6,902 bases of DNA from Lachnospiraceae bacterium UBA7110 (GTDB lineage Bacteria > Bacillota > Clostridia > Lachnospirales > Lachnospiraceae). Where the stretch lies: the NCBI GenBank assembly GCA_002492295.1, contig DKYC01000093.1, positions 8,425 through 15,326 on the forward strand, written 5' to 3'. Positions 1 to 6,772 of the stretch are shown here, piece after piece. The notes under the pieces were generated by a model. It saw only the letters and a list, made by a program, of their open reading frames with translations. It searched no databases and was not told where the DNA came from. The first letter of the stretch is position 1. Every line of letters starts with the position of its first letter. The position numbers and the translations under genes were made by a program.

Positions 1-2336
1 ACATCCATCAAAATAGCGTCAAATTCGCCTGCAGCAGCATTATCAAACCGCTCCACAGCCTGCCTGCCATTCTCAACAATTTCGCACTCAGCACCCTCTA
101 TCGACAAAATTTCCCGCAAAATCTCGGCATTAATTTCATTGTCCTCTGCCGCAAGAAAACGCAGTCCCTCAAGATTGTCGTCTCCGTCCGGTTCCTGGAT
201 CACTTCCCCGTCCTGACACGCCTGCATTTCCATAATCTTTTCCTGAAAGGCAGATACGAAAAACGGTTTGGACAGCATCCCCGTATTTTTCATTTGGAGT
301 GCTTCCTTCATTCCCTCAGGACCGTTTGCACTCAGGAGCAAAATCGGAACCGTATCCGGCAGTGACCTTCGTATTTCTTCCGCCAAATGAACTGCACTGA
401 TATCCGGTGTATCCCAATCCAGCAAAACCGCGTGGTAGCCCTGCGCCGTACCCTCGTTTTCCGAAATTAAGCACATTGCCTCCTCCATGTGAAACGCCGT
501 ATGCACAGAAATTCCCACATCCTTCATCAGCATCTGAATATTCCTTCCGCGCTCCGCATCGCCGGATATCACCAAAACCCGCGATATCCCGCTCTTCTGC
601 CAAAACTGCTTATATGCCTGCTCTTTGGAAATGCGGAGCTCTAATTCCACCCGGAAAAGACTTCCCTGATCCACTTGACTGGATACATCAATGGTTCCCC
701 CCATAAGCTCAACAATATTTTTTGTAATCGCCATGCCAAGCCCTGTTCCCTGAATCTTGTTCGTGGTGCTGTTCTCCGCCCTTGTAAACGCGTCAAAAAT
801 CGTCTTTAAATACTCCTGCGTCATACCATATCCGTTATCCTGCACCTCAATCCGGATACGTTCATACTGCGCGGAACGCTGCTTTAACCCGATTATCCGA
901 AACCAAATGCTGCCTCCCTGCGGTGTATATTTCACGGCGTTGGACAACAGATTAATTAAAATCTGATTAATCCGCGTTTCGTCTCCCAGCAAATGTTCAT
1001 GCTCAATATTCGTTACTTCAATTTCAAACTTTTGTTCCTTCGCATCTGCCATCGGACGAATAATTGCATCCACGGAAGACACTAAATCATTTAAAGTAAA
1101 CTCCTCAATCGCAAGTACCACTTTCCCGCTTTCAATCTTTGAAACATCCAGCACATCGTTAATCAGACTAAGCAGATGTTCTCCTGACGCCATTATCTTT
1201 TTCGTATACTCCCGCACCTTTTCCGGATTATCGGCATCCCTGGCAAGCAATGCCGTAAAGCCGAGAACCGCATTCATCGGCGTACGGATATCATGCGACA
1301 TATTCGACAAAAACATTGTCTTGGAGCTGCTTGCAATCTGCGCCGCCTGCAACGCCTCCGCTAACTGCCTGTTATGGATTTCCCGTTCCTCCTCGCGCTC
1401 TTTCCTGATTTTGTCCTGCTGCCTCTGATTAAGATAATACAACATACAGCACAGGAAAAAGGCAATCAGCATCACTGCAACAACAATCAGAATATTCTGA
1501 TTAACCGTACGCCCCTCCTGCTGGATTGCCTCCACGGGAACATAGCCAACCAGAAAAACTGTACCGTCATTTACTGACCACATATAAATCAGAGAACTCT
1601 TATCGCGGATGTCGTGATAAAACATAACATCCTTCCCACCTTTAACGCATGCAGAAACTTCTTCCCGGATTTCCTCCTCCCAAATATCGTTTGCCCTGAA
1701 AAAGTCCTCCAGATTCAAATGTCCCGCACTGCGCTCCCCCATGCCCTTGGGTTTCAGCACAAACCGCTCACTCTCTGCATCCATAAAATAAAGCATTGCT
1801 CTCCCATTGTAAAATCCGCTTGGAAGCGATTTATCAAACGAGTCATAAACATATTCGATATAAAGCGTCGCAATCTCCTTCCCGCCTTTTACGACCGGAC
1901 ATTTCATCGTATATGCCCATATTCCCATATAGTTCATGTACGACTGGGATACCGCCAGCCCGCCGATTGTTCCGCCCGTGGAGAAGTCCATCCCCTCCTC
2001 CGTAAACACATCGCCTGTGTTGGAAATCCCTTCCGTTTCGCCCGCACGGATAAACGATATTTTAACCATTGTCTGATTTTTACTGTATGTACGGATATAT
2101 TTCTCCGGATCATCTGCCATCGCAATTTCCTGTGCCATCAGCATCTGAAACTCCGCTTCCTTATTCAGCATAGCTTCAATCGTACATTCAATTAAATTTA
2201 GGCTTTCACTTAAATTCTGAATCGCCGACGCGGACATTTCCATTGTTATCTTACGTGACACTGAAAACACAACTGCCCCCAGAATACCAAACACCACGAT
2301 AATGGAAAAAAATAATTTTTTCTGTTTCCCCTTCAT
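1..2336 (-). CDS. Membrane hybrid sensor histidine kinase with two receiver domains (3' end beyond window)
   Basis: My translation gives 778 codons without a stop; the C-terminus lies beyond the left edge. Visible order: membrane segment about 8-26; extracytoplasmic Cache-like sensor about 30-278; second membrane segment about 282-302; charged coiled linker 303-338; HisKA with phospho-acceptor H348 in SHDIRTPMNA; HATPase with N-box N462-K469, DNGYGM 500-505, FDAF 514-517 and GTGLGM 530-535; receiver 1 about 585-700; receiver 2 from about 724, cut just after D778 of ILMD. The inferred role is sensing an external signal, autophosphorylating H348 and relaying phosphate to receiver 2. Receiver 1 keeps D640, S669 and K690, but the acidic pair of strand 1 is replaced by S591-G592, so it is probably degenerate. 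No PAS-like region is present, unlike the upstream paralogue. The start at 2336 is chosen because GGTGAT lies 4 bases upstream and the MKGK beginning matches the paralogue. An in-frame ATG at 2348 would add four residues. The ligand is unknown, and an HPt domain could follow outside the window. Confidence 0.95.
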   Translation of the reverse strand, partial: MKGKQKKLFFSIIVVFGILGAVVFSVSRKITMEMSASAIQNLSESLNLIECTIEAMLNKEAEFQMLMAQEIAMADDPEKYIRTYSKNQTMVKISFIRAGETEGISNTGDVFTEEGMDFSTGGTIGGLAVSQSYMNYMGIWAYTMKCPVVKGGKEIATLYIEYVYDSFDKSLPSGFYNGRAMLYFMDAESERFVLKPKGMGERSAGHLNLEDFFRANDIWEEEIREEVSACVKGGKDVMFYHDIRDKSSLIYMWSVNDGTVFLVGYVPVEAIQQEGRTVNQNILIVVAVMLIAFFLCCMLYYLNQRQQDKIRKEREEEREIHNRQLAEALQAAQIASSSKTMFLSNMSHDIRTPMNAVLGFTALLARDADNPEKVREYTKKIMASGEHLLSLINDVLDVSKIESGKVVLAIEEFTLNDLVSSVDAIIRPMADAKEQKFEIEVTNIEHEHLLGDETRINQILINLLSNAVKYTPQGGSIWFRIIGLKQRSAQYERIRIEVQDNGYGMTQEYLKTIFDAFTRAENSTTNKIQGTGLGMAITKNIVELMGGTIDVSSQVDQGSLFRVELELRISKEQAYKQFWQKSGISRVLVISGDAERGRNIQMLMKDVGISVHTAFHMEEAMCLISENEGTAQGYHAVLLDWDTPDISAVHLAEEIRRSLPDTVPILLLSANGPEGMKEALQMKNTGMLSKPFFVSAFQEKIMEMQACQDGEVIQEPDGDDNLEGLRFLAAEDNEINAEILREILSIEGAECEIVENGRQAVERFDNAAAGEFDAILMD

Positions 2337-2385
2337 AAAAATCACCATACCGTTACAAAATTCCTGCAAAATAATACATTTTCCT

Positions 2386-2444
2386 AAAAAACGATGCGGT
2401 TATATATTTTCAGTTCCTACAACTCTCCTAATATATAACCGCAT
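2386..2444 (-). terminator. 15-bp perfect hairpin plus U6 tract between the two kinase genes
   Basis: The arms 2394-2408 (atgcggttatatatt) and 2430-2444 are exact reverse complements around a 21-nt loop. Read on the minus strand, the stem is followed by CG and then TTTTTT (2391-2386), which is the layout of an intrinsic terminator for the upstream kinase gene ending at 2504. There is no comparable T-run on the plus-strand side. The GC pairs cluster at the base of the stem, next to the U-tract, as expected. The loop reads AGGAGAGTTGTAGGAACTGA plus a final A and can form a small inner AGTT/AACT stem. The hairpin begins where the promoter at 2450-2479 is predicted to start transcription. It may therefore also act as a 5' leader hairpin or attenuator for the downstream kinase. 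Confidence 0.75.
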
Positions 2445-2449
2445 ACCTT

Positions 2450-2479
2450 ATTATACTCTAATCTTAAATTTGATGTCAA
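2450..2479 (-). promoter_or_regulatory. Near-consensus sigma-A promoter of the downstream kinase gene
   Basis: On the minus strand TTGACA (2479-2474) and TATAAT (2455-2450) are separated by 18 bp. Both hexamers match the consensus fully and the spacer is one base above the optimum. Initiation about seven bases after the -10 box would fall near 2443, giving an untranslated leader of roughly 105 nt before the ATG at 2336. The promoter begins only 25 bp after the stop codon of the upstream kinase, so the two kinase genes need not be co-transcribed. The start site is predicted, not measured. Confidence 0.8.
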
Positions 2480-2490
2480 TAATATGTCAA
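2474..2490 (-). promoter_or_regulatory. Tandem TTGACA repeats, 11-bp pitch, possible response-regulator operator
   Basis: The minus strand reads TTGACA-TATTA-TTGACA, a perfect hexamer repeat at one helical turn. The downstream copy is the -35 element of the kinase promoter. Two direct repeats at 11-bp pitch are the usual half-site layout for OmpR/PhoP-family response regulators; Bacillus PhoP boxes are TT-A-ACA-like hexamers separated by 4-6 bp. The repeat is seen directly. Its use as an operator is inference, and the upstream copy could simply be AT-rich chance. Confidence 0.35.
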
Positions 2491-2503
2491 AATTACAAAA
2501 ATA

Positions 2504-5500
2504 CTAATCCAAAAAACGATGCAGCACCGAGATAAAGATGTCCATGTCAAGCGGCTTTGCAATATGCGCATTCATTCCGTTCTTAATCGCAGCTTCCTTA
2601 TCCTCCTCCAATGCATTTGCCGTCATCGCAATAATCGGCAAATCCTTAACGTCTTTTCGTGACATACTGCGAATCGTCCTTGTCGCTTCATAACCGTCCA
2701 TAATTGGCATCTGCACATCCATCAGTACAACGTCATAATAATATTCCTCCGACTTGCTCACCATCGCAACCGCGTCCGTTCCATCCGGTGCCGTCTCCAC
2801 GAGGAAGCCCGCCTCTGTCAGAATAACCTCCGCAATCTCGCGGTTTAACTCGATATCCTCCACCAAAAGAACGCGTTTTCCGCTGAAATCCTCCAACGTC
2901 CATGCCGCGACATGATCATTGTCTTTGCCCGCCAGATTATTTGCCGCAAGCAGCGCAGACTTTAAGTCGGACATAAAAAGCGGTTTTGCACAAAACGCAG
3001 TAATACCTGCCTCCTTTGCCTCCTCTTCAATGTCTGTCCAATCATACGCAGTCAGAATAATAATCGGCGCCTCATCCCCAACCACCTTACGGATTTTCCT
3101 TGCCGTCTCCACACCGCTAAGCTCAGGCATCTGCCAGTCTATAATATAAGTATGGTAGGAGTCACCCTCTTCATACGCAATTTTTGCACGATATGCCGCC
3201 TCTCGGCCGGAGGTTGTCCATTCAGCGCGCATTCCAATCTTTTTGAGCATTTTACTCACGCTGTCGCAGACATTAAAATCATCGTCCACCACCAAAGCCC
3301 GCAAGCCGTGAAGCTCCTGCAGCTGCTCGGCATTCTTTTCCACATCCTGTAGCTGCAGCATCAGCCCTACCGTAAAAGTACTTCCTTTTCCTGCCTCGCT
3401 TTCAACGCTAATTGTTCCGTTCATCATCTCGACTATATTCTTCGTAATTGCCATACCCAGTCCCGTACCTTCAATGCCGGACTGCGTCACTGTCACCTCA
3501 CGCTCAAACGGCTCAAAAATATGCTGCACAAATTCCTTCGACATGCCAATACCGTTATCCTTAATGATGAACACATAATCGCCATAGCCATGACGGAAGG
3601 TCGTCTTCTGCATAATCCGGAACGTCACCGTCCCCCCGGCCGGCGTATACTTGACGGCATTGCTCAACAGATTGATAAACACCTGGTTTAATTTCAATGC
3701 ATCTGCAATGACATCCTCATTTGCAACATCGAACGTATCAATAAACAGCTCCAGCTGCTTTGCCTTCACCTGTGGCTGGATAATGTTTACCAGATTGTGC
3801 ATAAGCTCGGAGATATTACACTCCTGCTCCTTAATCTGCACCCTGCCGCTCTCAATCCTGCTCATGTCAAGAATGTCATTAATCAGGCTCAGAAGATGGT
3901 TGCTGGAAGAAAGCACTTTCTGTAAGCAGTCGCGCACCTGGTCCTTATTGTCAATATGGCTTGCCGCAATCGTCGCAAAGCCGATAATTGCATTCATCGG
4001 CGTGCGGATATCATGCGACATATTGGAAAGGAACGTGGTTTTTGCCTTGTTTGCATGCTGCGCCTGCATCAGTGCATCCTGCAGTGCCTGTGTCTGCTCC
4101 CGCTGCTTTTGTACCTGCTCCGTAATCTCCTTGGATACCACCATAACCATAATGTCATCCGTATCATAATCCTTTGTCATAATGAAAGACTGGCGGACGC
4201 ACATCTGTTCGCTATTGGGCATATTTGCCCAGTAATCTACATCCACTTGCGCGTCTCCCTGCTCGAAACGCTCCCTTAATTTCGCGATATTTACAACTTC
4301 ACTGTAATCCTCTTTCGATTCCTCCAAAACATTCAATTTCCATTTTTCAAAACACTCGGACGCTTTACATGGCACCTCCAGCCCGGAACGTTCCAAAAGC
4401 GAAATTTCCTGCCCGTCAACCTCACGCACAACATCCTTTTCAATCAAATCCTGTGTCAGATTAAAATCAAAAGTGCAAAACGCATTCGATACAATCGCAA
4501 TGCGGTACTGACGCTCTTTGCGGTTTGCAAGCGCTATTTCCGCCTGAATACGCAGCTCCTTTTCCTTGACCTCCGTAATATTCTGACGGATAATCAGCAC
4601 CTTGCTTGCACGGCCTTCCACCCGCTCCAGACAGATAATGTTCATATGCTCCCACTCTGGCTGGCCGTTACGCATCACATGACACTCAAAACGCAAATCA
4701 CTGTGCTCGGAAAGCGCCTCAATGATTGCATCCCTCTGTATCTGCTTTGCAACCTCCTCACGCTCACTCTCATCCATCTGAATTGCGCTTAAGTGCGCAC
4801 GCAGATTCTCATAATCACCGGAAACCGCAAGTCCGGCATTCTCCGGCCTTGTTCCCGACAAATACTGATAGGTATTTTCCTGAAAATCCGCCATTGCAAA
4901 ACGGGGAAACAGCGTACTGACTCCACTGATAATATATCCCATCTCCCTGTTTGCCACCTCTAACAGTTTCTTTTCACGTCCTGCACGGATTACCAGAATA
5001 ACAACATAAATGGCAAACAGCATAATCAGCATTGCCTCTAATTGAATACCGACGATATTTCCGTCCCGTATCATACGCTGCGTGACATTTTTTGGAAATG
5101 TCTGTACCAAAAAATACAGGCTGTCCGGAAGCGAAACGATACAGATATTATCGGTTTTGCTGTCCGAAGAACAGACAAACGCGTCCGTCGTATCGTTTAT
5201 AAAGCTATCTTCCACCGCTTTTGCCGTATCCTTGTCAATTACCCCATTGTCCGTCAGCATTTCCAAAAGATTATCGCTGTTTTCCATGCCGTTGGAGCTA
5301 GCAATGATTTTGGCGTCCTGCATGCATAAATACACATCTGCCGCCTCCCCGAAGTAAGTGGTTTCAAGCATATCCATCAGGTACTCCTCCGCCAAATAGG
5401 TTCCGCGCAGCACACCGATGATTTCCCCCTGATAATATACCGGCGCATAAAAGCTTACCATAGTCTCGTCAAAAAAGTCCGAATCAAATACAACGGTAAT

Positions 5501-5896
5501 CCCGCTTTCCCCTCTCATGCCGTTAATATAGTATTCATGCTTATCCGCCTCCGAGGTCCGCCCGTCAGAAGTATAATTTTTTCCGTTTGTATCCGTAAAA
5601 ATACAGGCATCAAACATCGAATTTTCTTCCAAATCCCGAATCATCTGCGGACTGACCGATGGTCCCGTCAGGCTTTCCCCTATAAAATAGGTATACGTTT
5701 TAATTAAATCAAGCGCATTATTCAGCTCCTCATTAATTTTAACCGCCGTCTGCCGCGCGGAATCGACCGCGTAGTTTTTATTCCGTTCCTCAATCTGAGC
5801 CTTATTCTTCGTTGTATACCATTGGAATAAAATAACAATTGCAATCAAAAGAACAAAGACGAATACAACCTCCTGTAACGATTTCTTTCCCTTCAT
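2504..5896 (-). CDS. Complete membrane hybrid histidine kinase: Cache-like sensor, two PAS-like regions, HisKA, HATPase, two receivers
   Basis: This 1130-residue protein has a membrane anchor at about 11-26, an extracytoplasmic domain about 30-280 with a Cache-like core (DTNG 102-105, YYINGMRGESG 122-132, APVYYQGEIIGVLRG 151-165), and a second membrane segment about 281-303. Two PAS-like regions follow, about 310-445 and 455-595, each ending in an ITE(V/Q)-type exit motif (NITEV, EITEQ). The kinase core has H628 in SHDIRTPMNA, N-box N742-K749, DNGIGM 780-785, FEPF 794-797 and GTGLGM 810-815. Receiver 1 (about 865-985) has D871-D873, acceptor D920, T949 and K971. Receiver 2 (about 1006-1128) has E1013-D1014, acceptor D1060, T1092 and K1114. 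All catalytic residues are present, so an active kinase with two phosphorylatable receivers is inferred. GAGGAGG at 5913-5907, ten bases upstream, supports the start. The gene has its own promoter at 5982-6010. The ligand and final regulator are unknown; no HPt domain is seen. Confidence 0.96.
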   Translation of the reverse strand: MKGKKSLQEVVFVFVLLIAIVILFQWYTTKNKAQIEERNKNYAVDSARQTAVKINEELNNALDLIKTYTYFIGESLTGPSVSPQMIRDLEENSMFDACIFTDTNGKNYTSDGRTSEADKHEYYINGMRGESGITVVFDSDFFDETMVSFYAPVYYQGEIIGVLRGTYLAEEYLMDMLETTYFGEAADVYLCMQDAKIIASSNGMENSDNLLEMLTDNGVIDKDTAKAVEDSFINDTTDAFVCSSDSKTDNICIVSLPDSLYFLVQTFPKNVTQRMIRDGNIVGIQLEAMLIMLFAIYVVILVIRAGREKKLLEVANREMGYIISGVSTLFPRFAMADFQENTYQYLSGTRPENAGLAVSGDYENLRAHLSAIQMDESEREEVAKQIQRDAIIEALSEHSDLRFECHVMRNGQPEWEHMNIICLERVEGRASKVLIIRQNITEVKEKELRIQAEIALANRKERQYRIAIVSNAFCTFDFNLTQDLIEKDVVREVDGQEISLLERSGLEVPCKASECFEKWKLNVLEESKEDYSEVVNIAKLRERFEQGDAQVDVDYWANMPNSEQMCVRQSFIMTKDYDTDDIMVMVVSKEITEQVQKQREQTQALQDALMQAQHANKAKTTFLSNMSHDIRTPMNAIIGFATIAASHIDNKDQVRDCLQKVLSSSNHLLSLINDILDMSRIESGRVQIKEQECNISELMHNLVNIIQPQVKAKQLELFIDTFDVANEDVIADALKLNQVFINLLSNAVKYTPAGGTVTFRIMQKTTFRHGYGDYVFIIKDNGIGMSKEFVQHIFEPFEREVTVTQSGIEGTGLGMAITKNIVEMMNGTISVESEAGKGSTFTVGLMLQLQDVEKNAEQLQELHGLRALVVDDDFNVCDSVSKMLKKIGMRAEWTTSGREAAYRAKIAYEEGDSYHTYIIDWQMPELSGVETARKIRKVVGDEAPIIILTAYDWTDIEEEAKEAGITAFCAKPLFMSDLKSALLAANNLAGKDNDHVAAWTLEDFSGKRVLLVEDIELNREIAEVILTEAGFLVETAPDGTDAVAMVSKSEEYYYDVVLMDVQMPIMDGYEATRTIRSMSRKDVKDLPIIAMTANALEEDKEAAIKNGMNAHIAKPLDMDIFISVLHRFLD

Positions 5897-5906
5897 CCTA
5901 AATCTT

Positions 5907-5913
5907 CCTCCTC
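5907..5913 (-). promoter_or_regulatory. Ribosome binding site of the 1130-aa kinase
   Basis: The minus strand reads GAGGAGG and is separated from the ATG at 5896 by ten bases. It is a near-perfect anti-Shine-Dalgarno match and fixes the start, since no other in-frame start with a better site lies upstream. The spacing is slightly longer than usual but acceptable. Confidence 0.8.
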
Positions 5914-5981
5914 AATCAGTACATCTTCTCCGTATCAGTCGGTATATCCTATCCGTCATTAAGAGAACAATATTTTAAATT

Positions 5982-6010
5982 ATTATACTACTGGTATGTC
6001 TAAAAATCAA
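5982..6010 (-). promoter_or_regulatory. Sigma-A promoter of the 1130-aa kinase gene
   Basis: TTGATT (6010-6005) and TATAAT (5987-5982) lie 17 bp apart on the minus strand. The -10 is perfect and the -35 matches four of six consensus positions. The predicted start is near 5975, giving a leader of about 80 nt before the ATG at 5896. I see no convincing riboswitch or strong hairpin in that leader, only a repeated ACTGAT. No terminator is evident between the small gene ending at 6078 and this promoter, so some read-through from the upstream unit is possible. Confidence 0.72.
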
Positions 6011-6077
6011 TATTTGCCTTAATCCAACTCATACCATCCACCTCATACACAGTGCGGCCAAAGCTTCCCTTATTCTT

Positions 6078-6296
6078 TTAATAGATTTTTGTTATCCCTT
6101 CCGCAATCCCATACCGGCTCTTAAACGCTTCAAGATCCGCGTCATTTTGTATCAGCATCACTTCTTCAAAGATTCCCGTATGCATATCCTGAAACCCTGC
6201 TACCTGCTCCCCCGTACAAATGCTGCACCGCAGAACAGGTCTTTGGTTCTCCTTATCATATTCTTTCTTTTCCGTCTTTTTCCGAAACAGTCCCAT
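6078..6296 (-). CDS. Small hypothetical protein with one CxxC pair, 72 aa
   Basis: I do not recognise a characterised family. The product has a basic N-terminus (MGLFRKKTEKK), a hydrophilic linker to about residue 20, then VLRCSICTGEQVAGF with C24 and C27 as the only CxxC pair. A C-terminal half with a mixed strand/helix pattern follows (EEVMLI, DLEAFKSRYGI), ending in KIY. A single CxxC could bind metal with a partner or act as a thiol site; this is inference. There is no signal peptide or membrane segment. The ATG at 6296 is preferred because GAGG lies seven bases upstream; a GTG at 6302 overlapping the previous stop has GAGG only one base away. The gene starts two bases after the deacylase TGA, so translational coupling and shared expression are likely. 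The compact sequence and clean ribosome binding site argue for a real gene. Confidence 0.75.
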   Translation of the reverse strand: MGLFRKKTEKKEYDKENQRPVLRCSICTGEQVAGFQDMHTGIFEEVMLIQNDADLEAFKSRYGIAEGITKIY

Positions 6297-6298
6297 TG

Positions 6299-6772
6299 TC
6301 ACGCCTCATATCCTTTACAGACATCTATCCATCCTGCAAAGCCAGAATATTTCTCCAGTTCTGGAATCGTAAGCCCAATTGCGCTGTTTGCACTGCCGCA
6401 GGCCGGAAAGACCGTCTCAAACCGTTTCAAAGATACGTCCAGGTAAACCGTCACACCCTCATTTACCGCAAAGGGACAGACACCGCCTACAGCATGTCCG
6501 ACCATCAGCTCCACCTCCTGCGGTGAAAGCATCTTTGCCTTCGTTCCAAACTGCGCTTTATATTTATGATTATCCACCTTGGCATCACCGGCGGCTACAA
6601 TCAATACCGCGTGATTATCCACCATAAAAGATAGCGTTTTTGCGATTTTCTGCGGCTCGCAGTGCAGTGCCAAAGCCGCAAGCTCCACCGTTGCACTCGA
6701 TACGTCAAATTCCTGAATTGCCCCATCCATTCCATATTGTTTAAAATACGCCTTTACCCGTTCGATTGACAT
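6299..6772 (-). CDS. YbaK/EbsC-family aminoacyl-tRNA deacylase (Cys-tRNA(Pro)-type editing protein), 157 aa
   Basis: The family hydrolyses mischarged aminoacyl-tRNA in trans, classically Cys-tRNA(Pro) for YbaK, in the cytoplasm; it resembles the editing insert of prolyl-tRNA synthetase. Visible family features are the SSATVELAALAL segment (25-36), the IAKTL motif with the expected catalytic lysine K45, LIVAAGDAKVD (57-67), the GGVCPF motif (96-101) and the CGSANSAIGL segment (125-134). The length of 157 residues is typical for a stand-alone single-domain member, with no truncation. The ATG at 6772 is chosen because GGGAGG lies about eight bases upstream; a longer reading from a TTG at 6790 would place that site inside the coding region. 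The gene heads a two-gene unit with the small CxxC protein and lies downstream of a tRNA gene. No clear promoter is visible between the tRNA terminator and this gene. Substrate specificity within the family (YbaK, EbsC, ProX-like) cannot be settled here, so no gene symbol is given. Confidence 0.92.
   Translation of the reverse strand: MSIERVKAYFKQYGMDGAIQEFDVSSATVELAALALHCEPQKIAKTLSFMVDNHAVLIVAAGDAKVDNHKYKAQFGTKAKMLSPQEVELMVGHAVGGVCPFAVNEGVTVYLDVSLKRFETVFPACGSANSAIGLTIPELEKYSGFAGWIDVCKGYEA

Noticed and set aside
1614..2195. 193-aa plus-strand reading frame opposite the partial kinase
   Set aside because: It is antisense to a clear kinase sensor domain, is rich in His/Cys/Arg with low-complexity composition, and has no ribosome binding site or recognisable domain.
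2337..2348. Upstream ATG at 2348 for the partial kinase
   Set aside because: Its nearest ribosome-site-like AGGA is 13 bases away, while GGTGAT serves the ATG at 2336 and the latter matches the MKGK beginning of the paralogue. It cannot be fully excluded.
3651..4169. 172-aa plus-strand Cys/Ser-rich reading frame opposite the HisKA/HATPase region
   Set aside because: Its sequence is the reverse-strand shadow of highly conserved kinase motifs. The Cys and Ser richness follows from the GC-biased codons on the other strand.
5897..5975. Possible riboswitch in the leader of the 1130-aa kinase
   Set aside because: The leader is only about 80 nt and I find no strong nested stems, no terminator or sequestering hairpin, and no known aptamer core.
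6297..6302. GTG start at 6302 for the small CxxC protein
   Set aside because: GAGG would be only one base from the GTG, whereas the ATG at 6296 has seven bases of spacing and begins the natural MGLF sequence.
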